A DNA stretch of 64,000 nucleotides from Siphonodentalium dalli (lineage: Eukaryota; Mollusca; Scaphopoda; Gadilida; Siphonodentaliidae): positions 259,449,863 through 259,513,862 of the forward strand of contig CP136064.1 of NCBI GenBank assembly GCA_032622095.1. The letters run 5' to 3'. The notes under the pieces are model-generated. The model was not told where the DNA came from. It searched no databases and saw only the letters and a program-made list of their open reading frames with translations. Shown piece after piece: positions 20,131 through 32,257 of this stretch. The position numbers and the translations under genes are program-made. Within the stretch, counting starts at the first letter, position 1. Every line of letters begins with the position of its first letter.

Positions 20131-20513
20131 ACATAAAAGTCTGTAAAACAGCTGTCAACATGTACATGAATAAATATGTTGACTTTGTTCTTATTTTCAT
20201 TATTAATAACTCAAAATAATGAAATTTTGCATGTCAAAACTTCTGCTACATGAACAGTACTGTTACAGTGGAATTTCTATTACAAGCCCAATTTGTCCAA
20301 TAATGACCCCCTACTTTTATTCCACCCCTACTCTTATTTGATTCTGGGATATTTTGCGCCCCCCCACAACTTTTATTCCCCCTACTCGTATTTGATTCTA
20401 GGATATTTTGGCAATTTAGATGGCTAGATGGATTCAGAAGCTGGATACGATGTGCCCATGGACTAAATGCAAGGCATAATCATACCTGAGATGAAGCGTG
20501 GGAAATGGAGACA
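20131..20513. other. no gene seen; short internal direct repeats
   Basis: Contains two copies of 'TTATTTGATTCT' / 'GATATTTTG' around 20335 and 20395. No coding potential seen. Confidence 0.4.
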
Positions 20514-20573
20514 TACAGTAATTCCCTAAATAATCGACTCCTTAAGGAGTTGATTATTTAGGGCATTACTGTA
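20514..20573. mobile_element. 60-bp minimal CAGTAATNCCC palindrome
   Basis: TACAGTAATTCCC, then AAATAATCGACTCCTTAAGG, then the mirror arm to GGGCATTACTGTA. Only the outer 29 bp of each arm are kept, with CCTTAAGG at the centre. It still has TA at both ends, so it may have moved in this form or arisen by deletion. Confidence 0.8.
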
Positions 20574-20990
20574 CGTCCCCATACTCACGTCTTTAACGTT
20601 GGTTACAAACATCAGGTCATGTATGTTAAATAATACTATGTTATAAAAACTATATTCCACCCCCTTTTATTTGGATCCTGAAAGTATGTCGCATCAACTA
20701 TAGAAGCTTGTACCATGACTTTGAGAAATTCAAATTCTTTATGCGACATATGTTCTCCCCTGAATGAGGTCAATACATCTTTATAAGGGAAATGATAAAT
20801 AGGGGATATTTAACATTATAATGATTAATGTGAATGTATCTAAACACCTTTTGTATATGGTACAAATTACCTGTCACTACGAAGTAGACATTATCATTAA
20901 CATTTTTCGACATGATAAATGAGAAGTTATATTTCACTTCCGGTTAGAAATTTAAATATTAGAAAATTATCCTAGCGAGTTTTGAGCTGT
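20574..20990. other. no feature seen
   Basis: AT-rich spacer before the 57-bp minisatellite; no gene or clear repeat seen. Confidence 0.4.
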
Positions 20991-22300
20991 TGATTTGGAT
21001 TATGGTTTAGAATGGAGTAAGCATTCAGAGGTAGGGATGTTTGGTATTGATAAGGATTATGGTTTAGAATGGAGTAAGCATTCAGAGGTAGGGATGTTTG
21101 GTATTGATAAGGATTATGGTTTAGAATGGAGTAAGCATTCAGAGGTAGGTATGTTTGGTATTGATAAGTATTATGGTTTAGAATGGAGTAAGCATTCAGA
21201 GGTAGGGATGTTTGTTATTGATAAGGATTATGGTTTAGAATGGAGTAAGCATTCAGAGGTAGGGATGTTTGTTATTGATAAGGATTATGGTTTAGAATGG
21301 AGTAAGCATTCAGAGGTAGGGATGTTTGGTATTGATAAGGATTATGGTTTAGAATGGAGTAAGCATTCAGAGGTAGGGATGTTTGATATTGATAAGTATT
21401 ATGGTTTAGAATGGAGTAAGCATTCAGAGGTAGGGATGTTTGGTATTGATAAGGATTATGGTTTAGAATGGAGTAAGCATTCAGAGGTAGGGATGTTTGG
21501 TATTGATAAGGATTATGGTTTAGAATGGAGTAAGCATTCAGAGGTAGGGATGTTTGGTATTGATAAGGATTATGTTTTAGACTGGAGTAAGCATTCAGAG
21601 GTAGGGATGTTTGGTATTGATAAGGATTATGATTTAGATTGGAGTAAGCATTCAGAGGTAGGGATGTTTGGTATTGATAAGGATTATGTTTTAGACTGGA
21701 GTAAGCATTCAGAGGTAGGGATGTTTGGTATTGATAAGTATTATGGTTTAGAATGGAGTAAGCATTGAGAGGTAGGGATGTTTGGTATTGATAAGGATTA
21801 TGTTTTAGACTGGAGTAAGCATTCAGAGGTAGGGATGTTTGGTATTGATAAGTATTATGGTTTAGAATGGAGTAAGCATTCAGAGGTAGGGATGTTTGGT
21901 ATTGATAAGGATTATGTTTTAGAATGGAGTAAGCATTCAGAGGTAGGGATGTTTGGTATTGATAAGGATTATGGTTTAGAATGGAGTAAGCATTCAGAGG
22001 TAGGGATGTTTGGTATTGATAAGGATTATGGTTTAGAATGGAGTAAGCATTCAGAGGTAGGGATGTTTGGTATTGATAAGGATTATGATTTAGATTGGAG
22101 TAAGCATTCAGAGGTAGGGATGTTTGGTATTGATAAGGATTATGGTTTAGAATGGAGTAAGCATTCAGAGGTCGGGATGTTTGGTATTGATAAGGATTAT
22201 ATTTTATGATAGAGTATGCATTCAGATGCAGGGATTTTTGGTGTTGATAAGGATTAGGGTTTGTGACAACGGGATGGAGTAAGCATTCAGAGGTCGGGAT
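20991..22300 (+). repeat. 57-bp minisatellite, about 21 units
   Basis: Unit of 57 bp, which in frame reads DYGLEWSKHSEVGMFGIDK. Because 57 is a multiple of three, long frames stay open (20995-21768 and 21778-22209), broken by a TGA where TCA is expected at 21767. A TGA stands in frame just upstream of the first unit, and there is no signal peptide or unique domain. Most differences between units change the residue (G/V/D, E/D, D/Y), so there is no sign of protein-level selection. The last units decay to about 22300. Confidence 0.85.
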
Positions 22301-22304
22301 GTTT

Positions 22305-22410
22305 GGTTTGGTTTATCATCTGTAAAACATCACCTGCGCCCCTTGTTCTATCCTTCCGCACTAGCACTCCTGCCAAATCAACTAGCCCATTAACACACAT
22401 CATGTTGTTC
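22305..22410. repeat. solo terminal segment related to the foldback element at 39302-41080
   Basis: Contains 'GTTCTATCCTTCCGCACTAG', 'AACTAGCCCATTAACACA' and 'CATCATGTTGTTCTGTATA'. These parallel in order and spacing the right end of the 39302-41080 element ('GTTCTATCCTTCTGCGTCAG', 'AAACCCATTTACACATCATG'). Confidence 0.55.
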
Positions 22411-22414
22411 TGTA

Positions 22415-22841
22415 TATTTTTGATGATCTCAAACCATGTCTGCCCTTTTAAAGCCTCTAAGTTGACCCATCTCAAACTGCATCTGACCTTATAAGGCACC
22501 TATGTTGACCCATCTCAAACTTGTCCTCCCTTATAAAGCCCCTAAGTTGACTTATTTCAAACTAGTCTGCCCTTATAAACCCCTTAAGTTGACCCATCTC
22601 AAACCGGGTCTGCCGTTAATTGATATAGCACCTAAGTTGACACATCTCAAACCACGTCTGCCCTTATAAACCCCCTAAGTTGACTCATTTAAAACTAGTC
22701 TTCCCTTATAAAACCCCTAAGTTGAACCCCTCAAGCCATTTCTGCCTTTTAAAGCCCCTAAGTGGACCCATCTCAAACCACTCTGCCCTTATAAACCCCC
22801 TAAGTTGATCCATCTCAATCAGTTTGCCCTTTTAAAGCTCC
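22415..22841. repeat. imperfect tandem array of about 50-bp units
   Basis: Repeats of 'CCCCTAAGTTGACCCATCTC', 'AAACC..GTCTGCCC' and 'TTATAAA'. It grades into the 39-bp array beyond the MITE at 22842-23227, which shares CCCATCTCAAA and GTCTGCCC. Confidence 0.75.
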
Positions 22842-23227
22842 TTAACCCTTTACCCAACAAACCGGCCAAAACCGGCCAAATAGAGCTTCAACAGCCTAAA
22901 ATATCTTCGGTCTGTCTCAATAGAACCATACAAATATGGATATCATTGGAACCGGCTCCTTGACCACATTGTGATAGTTACAGTTATGCCCTGTGCCAAT
23001 GCATTCTCTTATATATGCGAGTCGACCATAGGTCGCCTCGCATATATAAGAGAATGCATTGGCCTAAAAAAAATCTTTACCATTTTTTCTTACATTCTTT
23101 AACAATTTTATAATTTTTAATGTGTTAAGCCAATGCATTCTCTTATATATGCGAGGCGAATTATGGTCGACTCGCATATATAAGAGAATGCATTGACACA
23201 GGGCCCTTCTGTTGGGTAAAGGGTTAA
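22842..23227. mobile_element. piggyBac-like palindromic MITE, ACCCAACA subtype, second copy
   Basis: TTAA + CCCTTTACCCAACA ends, inserted in the TTAA of the minisatellite phrase CTCC-TTAA-CCCATCTC. The flanking array shows the TTAA duplication directly. The internal sequence matches 4-401 closely, minus part of the T-rich middle. Confidence 0.85.
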
Positions 23228-23642
23228 CCCATCTCAAATGGGGTCTGCCCTTTTAAAGCTTCTTAACCCATCTCAAATGGGGTCTGTCCTTTTAAGGCTC
23301 CTTAATCCACCTCAAATGGGGTCTGTCCTTTTAAAGCTCCTTAATCCACCTCAAATGGGGTCTGTCCTTTTAAGGCTCCTTAACCCATCTCAAATGGGGT
23401 CTGCCCTTTTAAGGCTCCTTAACCCATCTCAAATGGGGTCTGTCCTTTTAAGGCTCCTTAATCCACCTCAAATGGGGTCTGTCCTTTTAAAGCTCCTTAA
23501 TCCACCTCAAATGGGGTCTGCCCTTTTAAGGCTCCTTAACCCATCTCAAATGGGGTCTGCCCTTTTAAGGCTCCTTAATCCATCTCAAATGGGGTCTGCC
23601 CTTTTAAAGCTCCTTAACCCACCTCAAATCGGGTCTGCCCTT
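23228..23642. repeat. 39-bp minisatellite
   Basis: Unit 'CCATCTCAAATGGGGTCTG' + 'CCCTTTTAAAGCTCCTTAA', 39 bp (starts at 23232 and 23271), about ten units. The open frame it generates is periodic and meaningless (LLRLLNPSQMGSV repeated). Confidence 0.85.
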
Positions 23643-23893
23643 TTAACCCTTTGAGTGCCAGGTCCGATTTTTGTATCAACCCATATACCCTGTGCCAATG
23701 CATTCTCTTATATATGCGAGTCGACCATAGGTCGCCTCGCATATATAAGAGAATGCATTGGCTTAACAATTTTTTTTTTTTTTTTTTTTTTTACAATTTT
23801 TTACAATTTTAATATATTTTATTATATTCTTTAACAGACTTATTGTGTAGGTTTAGGGCCGATAATATCGGCCCCTGGCACTCAAAGGGTTAA
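23643..23893. mobile_element. piggyBac-like MITE, GAGTGCCAG subtype
   Basis: Inserted in the other TTAA of the 39-bp unit (CCCTT-TTAA-AGC), with TTAA on both sides and ends CCCTTTGAGTGCCAGG / CTGGCACTCAAAGGG. It holds one hairpin cassette followed by a T tract of about 21 bases and 'GGGCCGATAATATCGGCCCC'. Confidence 0.85.
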
Positions 23894-23975
23894 AGCTTCT
23901 TAATCCATCTCAAATGGGGTCTGCCCTTTTAAAGCTCCTTAACCCACCTCAAATGGGGTCTGCCCTTTTAAGGCT
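23894..23975. repeat. 39-bp minisatellite, continuation
   Basis: Two further units (CCATCTCAAATGGGGTCTG...) after the MITE. Confidence 0.8.
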
Positions 23976-24268
23976 TAGTAATGGAGCGTTATGATGAAGT
24001 ACACTTATAATGGCTGCATAAAAAATGTGTCGTTCTCCAATTTTATGCATTGAGCCAGGAAAATAATGGATATGAGCAGCCTGGCACTAACACAGTGGAC
24101 TGATAAGTCCCTGGGCGTACAGCGGATATGCTTGTTAGCCTTTTATGGCCCTGTTATCAGATATAAATCAATAATTGCAATTTGGCTCTAGACAAGTCTA
24201 TATAAGACTGGAACGTTAGCAGTGTGACTGACCATATAAATGAGAAAAACAGCCTGCATATGTAATAG

Positions 24269-24697
24269 GACAAGTCTGGAAATAGTGTGTCTGTCATTTG
24301 CAGAATGAGGTCCCCATAGGGTGAATTTAGTGAATCCCGCACAGTGGGCTAGCATCACAAAATTCACCCTCTGGGAACCTCATTCTGCTTAGGCCTCATC
24401 TTCTGGGAAGTATCAATAGTCTCAAATTAACACTGTTTTAGTTACTTTTTCCCTTCTGGGAAGTTTCTATATCCCCTAATTTGCAGAAGATAAAATGCAT
24501 AATCGAGGTGACTAATGGGTGAACATCAACTTCAACTGGGGAAATTCAATCTGATCCTAGGTCTCCCATAGCAGTTGAGGCCTAAGCGTTCCCAGAGTGT
24601 GAACTTGGTGATGCTAGCCCACTGTGCGGTATAGCATCTAAATTCGCCCTCTGGGCGCCTCTTTCTGCAAATGACAGACACACTATTTGCAGACTTT
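24269..24697. mobile_element. GAGGTCCCCAGAGGG foldback element, complete
   Basis: Ends ACAAGTCTGGAAATAGTGTG and CACACTATTTGCAGACTTTG are inverted. Each end is followed by an arm pair around GAGGTCCCCA..GGGTGAATTTAGTG, with 'CTCCCATAGCAGTTGAGGCC' between. No coding sequence. Confidence 0.7.
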
Positions 24698-24724
24698 GAA
24701 GGCTGGTTGGTGACACCCCTGGTT

Positions 24725-27700
24725 AAGTGATCCTGCTAATTTGCTATGATGCTGGTGGGTTCCATTGAAATACTATGATGCTGGTGGGTCCTGCTAATTT
24801 GCTATGATGCTGGTTGGTTGTGCTGAATTACTATGATGCTGGTGGGTTCTATTGAATTACTATGATGCTGGTGGGTTCTATTGAATTACTATGATGCTGG
24901 TGGGTTCTATTGAATTACTATGATGCTGGTGGGTCCTGCTAATTTGCTATGATGCTGGTGGGTTCCATTGAATTACTATGATGCTGGTGGGTTCTATTGA
25001 ATTACTATGATGCTGGTGGGTTCTATTGAATTACTATGATGCTTGTGTGTTCTATTTAATTACTATGATGCTGGTGGGTCCTGCTACTTTGCTATGATGC
25101 TGGTGGGTTCCATTGAATTACTATGATGCTGGTGGATTCTATTGAATTACTATGATGCTGGTGGGTTCTATTGAATTACTATGATGCTCAGCCTACGGGT
25201 GGGTTCTATTGAATTACTATGATGCTGGTGGGTTTTATTGAATTACTATGATGCTGGTGGGTTCTATTGAATTACTATGATGCTGGTGGATTCTATTGAA
25301 TTACTATGATGCTGGCAGGTTCTATTGAATTACTATGTTGCTGGTGGGTTTTATTGAATTACTATGATGCTTGTGTGTTCTATTTAATTACTATGATGCT
25401 GGTGGGTTCTGCTAATTTGCTATGATGCTGGTGGGTTCCATTGAATTACTATGATGCTGGTGGATTCTATTGAATTACTATGATGCCTGTGTGTTCTATT
25501 GAATTACTATGATGCCTGTGTGTTCTATTGAATTACTATGATGCTGGTGGGTTCTATTGAATTACTATGATGCTGGTGGGTTCTATTGAATTACTATGAT
25601 GCTGGTGGGTCCTGCTAATTTGCTATGATGCTGGTGGGTTCCATTGAATTACTATGATGCTGGTGGGTTCTATTGAATTACTATGATGCTGGTGGGTTCT
25701 ATAGAATTACTATGATGCTGGTGGGTTTTATTGAATTACTATGATGCTGTTGGGTTCCGTTGAATTACTATGATGCTGGTGGGTCCTGCTAATTTGCTAT
25801 GATGCTTGTGGGTTCTATTGAATTACTATGATGCTGGTGGGTTCTATTGAATTACTATGATGCTGGTGGGTTCTATTGAATTACTATGGTGCTGGTGTGT
25901 TTTATTGAATTAGTAGGGTGCTGGTGGGTTTTATTGAATTACTATGGTGCTGGTGGATTCTATTGAATTACTATGATGCTGGTGGATTCTATTGAATTAC
26001 TATGATGCTGGTTGGTTCTATTGAATTACTATGATGCTGGTGGGTTTTATTGAATTACTATGATGCTTGTGTGTTCTATTGAATTACTATGATGCTGGTG
26101 GGTTCTATTGAATTACTATGATGCTGGTGGGTCCTGCTAATTTGCTATGATGCTGGTGGGTTCCATTGAATTGCTATGATGCTGGTGGGTTCTATTGAAT
26201 TACTATGATGCTGGTGGGTCCTGCTAATTTGCTATGATGCTGGTGGGTTCTATTGAATTACTATGATGCTGGTGGGTTCTATTGAATTACTATGATGCTG
26301 GTGGGTTTTTATTGAATTACTATGATGCTGGTGGGTTCTATTGAATTACTATGATGCTGGTGGGTTTGTATTGAATTACTATGATGCTGGTGGGTTCTAT
26401 TGAATTACTATGATGCTGGTGGGTTTTTATTGAATTACTATGATGCTGGTGGATTCTATTGAATTACTATGATGCTGGTGGGTTCCATTGAATTACTATG
26501 ATGCTGGTGGGTTCTATTGAATTACTATGATGCTGGTGGGTTTTATTGAATTACTATGATGCTGGTGGGTTCCATTGAATTACTATGATGCTGGTGGGTT
26601 CTATTGAATTACTATGATGCTGGTGGGTCCTGCTAATTTGCTATGATGCTAGTGGGTTCTATTGAATTACGATGATGCTGGTGGGTCCTGCTAATTTGCT
26701 ATGATGCTGGTGGGTTCTATTGAATTACTATGATGCTAGTTGGTTCTATTGAATTACTATGATGCTGGTGGGTCCTGCTAATTTGCTATGATGCTGGTGG
26801 GTTCTATTGAATTACTATGATGCTAGTGGTTTCTATTGAATTACTATGATGCTGGTGGGTCCTGCTAATTTGATATGATGCTGGTGGGTTCTATTGAATT
26901 ACTATGATGCTAGTGGGTTCTATTGAATTACTATGATGCTGGTGGGTCCTGCTAATTTGCTATGACGCTGGTGGGTTCTATTGAATTACTATGATGCTGG
27001 TGGGTTCTATTGAATTACTATGATGCTGGTGGGTTTTATTGAATTACTATGATGCTGGTGGGTCCTGCTAATTTGATATGATGCTGGTGGGTTCTATTGA
27101 ATTACTATGATGCTAGTGGGTTCTATTGAATTACTATGATGCTGGTGGGTCCTGCTAATTTGCTATGACGCTGGTGGGTTCTATTGAATTACTATGATGC
27201 TGGTGGGTTCTATTGAATTACTATGATGCTGGTGGGTCCTGCTAATTTGATATGATGCTGGTGGGTTCTATTGAATTACTATGATGCTGGTGGATTCTAT
27301 TGAATTACTATGATGCTGGCAGGTTCTATTGAATTACTATGTTGCTGGTGGGTTTTATTGAATTACTATGATGCTTGTGTGTTCTATTTAATTACTATGA
27401 TGCTGGTGGGTTCTGCTAATTTGCTATGATGCTGGTGGGTTCCATTGAATTACTATGATGCTGGTGGATTCTATTGAATTACTATGATGCTGGCAGGTTC
27501 TATTGAATTACTATGATGCCTGTGTGTTCTATTGAATTACTATGATGCTGGTGGGTTCTATTGAATTACTATGATGCTGGTGGGTTCTATTGAATTACTA
27601 TGATGCTGGTGGGTCCTGCTAATTTGCTATGATGCTGGTGGGTTCCATTGAATTACTATGATGCTGGTGGGTTCTATAGAATGACTATGATGCTGGTGGG

Positions 27701-30055
27701 TTTTATTGAATTACTATGATGCTGTTGGGTTCCGTTGAATTACTATGATGCTGGTGGGTCCTGCTAATTTGCTATGATGCTGGTGGGTTCTATTGAATTA
27801 CTATGATGCTGGTGGGTTCTATTGAATTACTATGATGCTGGTGGGTTCTATTGAATTACTATGGTGCTGGTGTGTTTTATTGAATTAGTAGGGTGCTGGT
27901 GGGTTTTATTGAATTACTATGGTGCTGGTGGATTCTATTGAATTACTATGATGCTGGTGGATTCTATTGAATTACTATGATGCTGGTGGGTTCTATTGAA
28001 TTACTATGATGCTGGTGGGTTTTATTGAATTACTATGATGCTTGTGTGTTCTATTGAATTACTATGATGCTGGTGGGTTCTATTGAATTACTATGATGCT
28101 GGTGGGTTCTATTGAATTACTATGATGCTGGTGGGTCCTGCTAATTTGCTATGATGCTGGTGGGTTCCATTGAATTACTATGATGCTGGTGGGTTCTATT
28201 GAATTACTATGATGCTGGTGGGTCCTGCTAATTTGCTATGATGCTGGTGGGTTCTATTGAATGACTATGATGCTGGTGGGTTCTATTGAATTACTATGAT
28301 GCTGGTGGGTTTTTATTGAATTACTATGATGCTGGTGGGTTCTATTGAATTACTATGATGCTGGTGGGTTTTATTGAATTACTATGATGCTGGTGGGTTC
28401 CATTGAATTACTATGATGCTGGTTGGTTCTATTGAATTACTATGATGCTGGTGGGTTTTATTGAATTACTATGATGCTGGTGGGTCCTGCTAATTTCCTA
28501 TGACGCTGGTGGGTTCCATTGAATTACTATGATGCTGGTGGGTTCGATTGAATTACTATGATGCTGGTGGGTCCTGCTAATTTGCTATGATGCTAGTGGG
28601 TTCTATTGAATTACGATGATGCTGGTGGGTCCTGCTAATTTGCTATGATGCTGGTGGGTTCTATTGAATTACTATGATGCTAGTGGGTTCTATTGAATTA
28701 CTATGATGCTGGTGGGTCCTGCTAATTTGCTTTGATGCTGGTGGGTTCTATTGAATTACTATGATGCTAGTGGTTTCTATTGAATTACTATGATGCTGGT
28801 GGGTCCTGCTAATTTGATATGATGCTGGTGGGTTCTATTGAATTACTATGATGCTAGTGGGTTCTATTGAATTACTATGATGCTGGTGGGTCCTGCTAAT
28901 TTGCTATGACGCTGGTGGGTTCTATTGAATTACTATGATGCTGGTGGGTTCTATTGAATTACTATGATGCTGGTGGGTCCTGCTAATTTGATATGATGCT
29001 GGTGGGTTCTATTGAATTACTATGATGCTAGTGGGTTCTATTGAATTGCTATGATGCTGGTGGGTTCTATTGAATTACTATGATGCTGGTGGGTTCTATT
29101 GAATTACTATGATGCTGGTGGGTTCTATTGAATTACTATGATGCTGGTGGGTTTTATTGAATTACTATGATGCTGGTGGGTTCTATTGAATTACTATGAT
29201 GCTGGTGGGTTCTATTGAATTACTATGATGCTGTTGGGTCCTGCTAATTTGCTATGATGCTAGTGGGTTCTATTGAATTACTATGATGCTGGTGGGTTCT
29301 ATTGAATTACTATGATGCTGGTGGGTTTTATTGAATTACTATGATGCTGGTGGGTTCCATTGAATTACTATGATGCTGGTGGGTTCTATTGAATTACTAT
29401 GATGCTGGTGGGTTCTATAGAATTACTATGATGCTGGTGGGTTCTATTGAATTACTATGATGCTGGTGGGTTCCGTTGAATTACTATGATGCTGGTGGGT
29501 TCTGCTAATTTGCTATGATGCTGGTGGGTTCTATTGAATTACTATGATGATGGTGTGTTCTATTGAATTACTATGATGCTGGTGGGTCCTGCTAATTTGC
29601 TATGATGCTGGTGGATTCTATTGAATTACTATGATGCTGGTTGGTTCTATTGAATTACTATGATGCTGGCGGGTTTTATTGAATTACTATGATGCTGGTG
29701 GGTTCCGTTGAATTACTATGATGCTGGTGGGTTCTATTGAATTACTATGATGCTGGTGGGTTCTGTTGAATTACTATGATGCTGGTGGGTTCTATTGAAT
29801 TACTATGATGCTGGTGGGTCCGGCTAATTTACTATGATGCTGGTGGGTTCTATTGAATTACTATGATGCTGGTGGGTTTTATTGAATTACTATGATGCTG
29901 GTTGGTTCTATTGAATTACTATGATGCTGGTGGGTTTTATTGAATTACTATGATGCTGGTTGGTTCTATTGAATTACTATGATGCTGGTGGGTTTTATTG
30001 AATTACTGTGGTGCTGGTGGGTTCTATTGAATTACAATGATGCTGGTGGGCATAC
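24725..30055. repeat. 29-bp minisatellite, over 5 kb, two unit types
   Basis: About 180 units. Type A reads 'CTATGATGCTGGTGGGTTCT' + ATTGAATTA; type B has the same start but 'CCTGCTAATTTG' at its end. Variants (CTTGTGTG, CTGGCAGG, CTAGTGG, ACTATGGTG) mark positions. The marker run GGCAGG...GTTGCTGG...CTTGTGTG occurs at 25314 and again at 27318, and TAGTAGGGTG at 25911 and 27886. A block of about 1.6 kb has therefore been copied about 2 kb away. No spacers separate units and no gene is seen. Confidence 0.9.
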
Positions 30056-30129
30056 AAATTCCTACATAACTGTTTAAAGGTGTATCACCGAAAGATGTCG
30101 TTAATTGATGCTTGAAGACAATATATACA

Positions 30130-30610
30130 CTTACCGTTTATCCTGTCCACTGGGCGCCGCCATCTTGAAAAAAGTACTAACCTAACTGTGTATCCGACAG
30201 TGTTCAGGGTGACCTCTAGATGGTCAATTGTTTCCTATATTCGTTACACAATATGGCACATCCTGTAGCCCACACTTATTGAAGAAATTCTTTGAAAATT
30301 TACAGGCATGTTTAGAATCAGTTCAAGATGGGAGCTATCAAATTTGAAAGATTATTGACGAAAATCTTGGCTGCCGCCAGTCATATTGGATTTTACTCTT
30401 TGCAGGGCTAAATGCTTCAGCACACCCTACAGTGAAAATTTTTCATCAAATTGATCCAAAACTTAATTCACATTGCTCTTCGGGTTGACCTCTGGTATTG
30501 CTTAAACAATTAAACTTTCTTCATTCCTTATCACTCCATTGTCTGTAATGCATGATATAACCCCCTCTCCAAGTTGAGCTACAGTGTCATTAACACTTTC
30601 ATTATTTATA
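30130..30610. repeat. worn third copy of the 190-bp-unit element
   Basis: Contains GCCGCCATCTTGAAAA, 'CAGGGTGACCTCTAGATGG', 'CATATTGGATTTTACTC' and ends 'AAGTTGAGCTACAGTGTCAT', as in 4886-6056 and 15783-17712. Heavily diverged. Confidence 0.6.
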
Positions 30611-30699
30611 CTTTTGGACTGGCTAAAACTGCTCTGACAGCAGACTTCATCATTGGTGGAATACAAGCTTCCAGTGAGCATAGTGGGGTACCTAATAAT

Positions 30700-31313
30700 T
30701 ATGGGCCCAGAACAATGTGGCATGACACATTGCTCACATAGATGTGGGCATCATAAAACAAAGGTACACATGTAAAGTAATGCTCTAATTAATCGACTCC
30801 TTAACCACAGCAGAATTATGGGTAAATTTTCAGGATTTAGTCGGAAATATGGCTTGTTGCCATTCATCGGAAAGCTCGCAGGGAGCAATGTGGCATCACA
30901 CATTGCTCACATAGATGTGGGCACCATAAAACAAAGGTACACATGTACAGTAATGCTCTAATTAATCGACTTCTTAAACACAGCAGAATTATGGGTAACT
31001 TTTCAGGATTTAGTCGGAAAGATGGCTTGTTGCCATTTATTGGAAAGCTCTCACGGAGCAATGTTGCTCACATAGATGTGGGCACCATAAAACAAAGGTA
31101 CACATGTACAGTAATGCTCTAAGTAATCGACTCCTTAACCACAGCAGAATTATGGGTAACTTTTCAGGATTTAGTCGGAAAGATGGCTTGTTGCCATTCA
31201 TCGGAAAGCTCTCGCCGATAGCTTTCCGATGAATGGCAACAAGCCATATTTCCTGAAAAGTTACCCATAATTCTGCTGTGGTTAAGGAGTCGATTAATTA
31301 GAGCATTACTGTA
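30700..31313. repeat. three tandem copies of a half CAGTAATGC MITE plus its flank
   Basis: The flank 'TGCTCACATAGATGTGGGCA' to GGTACACATGTA, followed by the left MITE arm up to GGAAAGCTC, is repeated at about 30730, 30903 and 31064. In the first two units the arm stops at the apex (GGAAAGCTCGC or GGAAAGCTCTC) and is followed by GGAGCAATGT of the next unit. Only the third has a right arm. Confidence 0.75.
31117..31313. mobile_element. TA-flanked palindromic MITE, third unit of the triplication, both arms
   Basis: TACAGTAATGCTC to GAGCATTACTGTA with apex CTCTCGCCGATAG. Part of the right arm (CGACTAAA) is missing. Confidence 0.75.
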
Positions 31314-32257
31314 ATTATGGTGAAGACATTGGCACTAAGAAAGCTCTAGAGATGCATTTTTATCATGTTGATCACAAACTTAGTGGGGTAATGATTCAGA
31401 ATTCCATTGCCCTGTGGCCAATCGAGGATTCCACTGAACATCATTGCTTCTCTAATTGTTTCTCTTTTTTTGCACATGTTTTTCGATCATAGATGACAGA
31501 TGGATTTGTATTGATTTCATATCCACACCCCATATCATTAAGCATGCTACTAAGTGGTCTAATTGCAAGGCATAATATGAGAGTAGACAGATAAATTACT
31601 TGACAAATGCCGCTTTTAATATTTGATCATACAGTTTCTATTACACACCTGTGTATTAGTCCATGCAGTGCATTTATAATTTTACCTGGAACAAAAAGCA
31701 ACAGAATTTTTCTTTCAGAAACTAATATATAAACACCCAGAATATATATATAAATAAATTATAAACAAAGTACTCAAAATCAACAAAAAAAGGAAATTTG
31801 GTATATTTTGTGAAATAAATTTATGATAATTTGGTAAAATATGCTATTTATGGTTTTTCAAGGATATTTATGAAAAACTCAAATTCACAATTCTTCCATT
31901 TTTACCCTTTTGAAAAACTTAAATTCACAAGTTCTTCCATTTTTACCCTTTTGTTTAGATCTTACTATCCTGATTACAATGCATCAAACCTCTCTCTCAC
32001 ATTTTATTTTTCAACTCATGTGCCTCCAAAATAGGGAGTTACTAGAAAAGCGAGGGTTTTCCAAAGATATTTACTTAGAAGTATTTCAAAAGATAGTTAT
32101 ATTCAATAAAAAAATATGTAAAGTTCTAAGTATAGTAACCCTTCCTGTCCCAATTCATAGAAAAATCAGGGAAATTAAATAATTTACTTGTGACAGAAAC
32201 TCCTGTTGACTGGTCTCTGACTTGAAATTATTATTTTATTCCTCTGAATCAATACAG
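31314..32257. other. no gene; 40-bp direct duplication near 31870
   Basis: AT-rich unique DNA. A phrase of about 48 bp containing 'TTCTTCCATTTTTACCC' is repeated in tandem at 31870-31960. Short frames there have no recognisable motif. Confidence 0.45.

Noticed and set aside
20995-22209. Long open frames of 257 and 143 codons
   Set aside because: They are the 57-bp minisatellite read in frame; a stop stands just upstream, one stop lies inside, and unit differences are mostly amino-acid-changing.
23238-23654. 138-codon frame LLRLLNPSQMGSV
   Set aside because: Periodic reading of a 39-bp minisatellite with no unique sequence.
24725-30055. CRISPR-like array of 29-bp repeats
   Set aside because: Units are contiguous without spacers, the context is eukaryotic, and no cas genes are present.
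31831-32182. Possible small gene with two overlapping frames
   Set aside because: AT-rich, carries a 48-bp duplication, and no domain, splice pattern or codon bias is evident.
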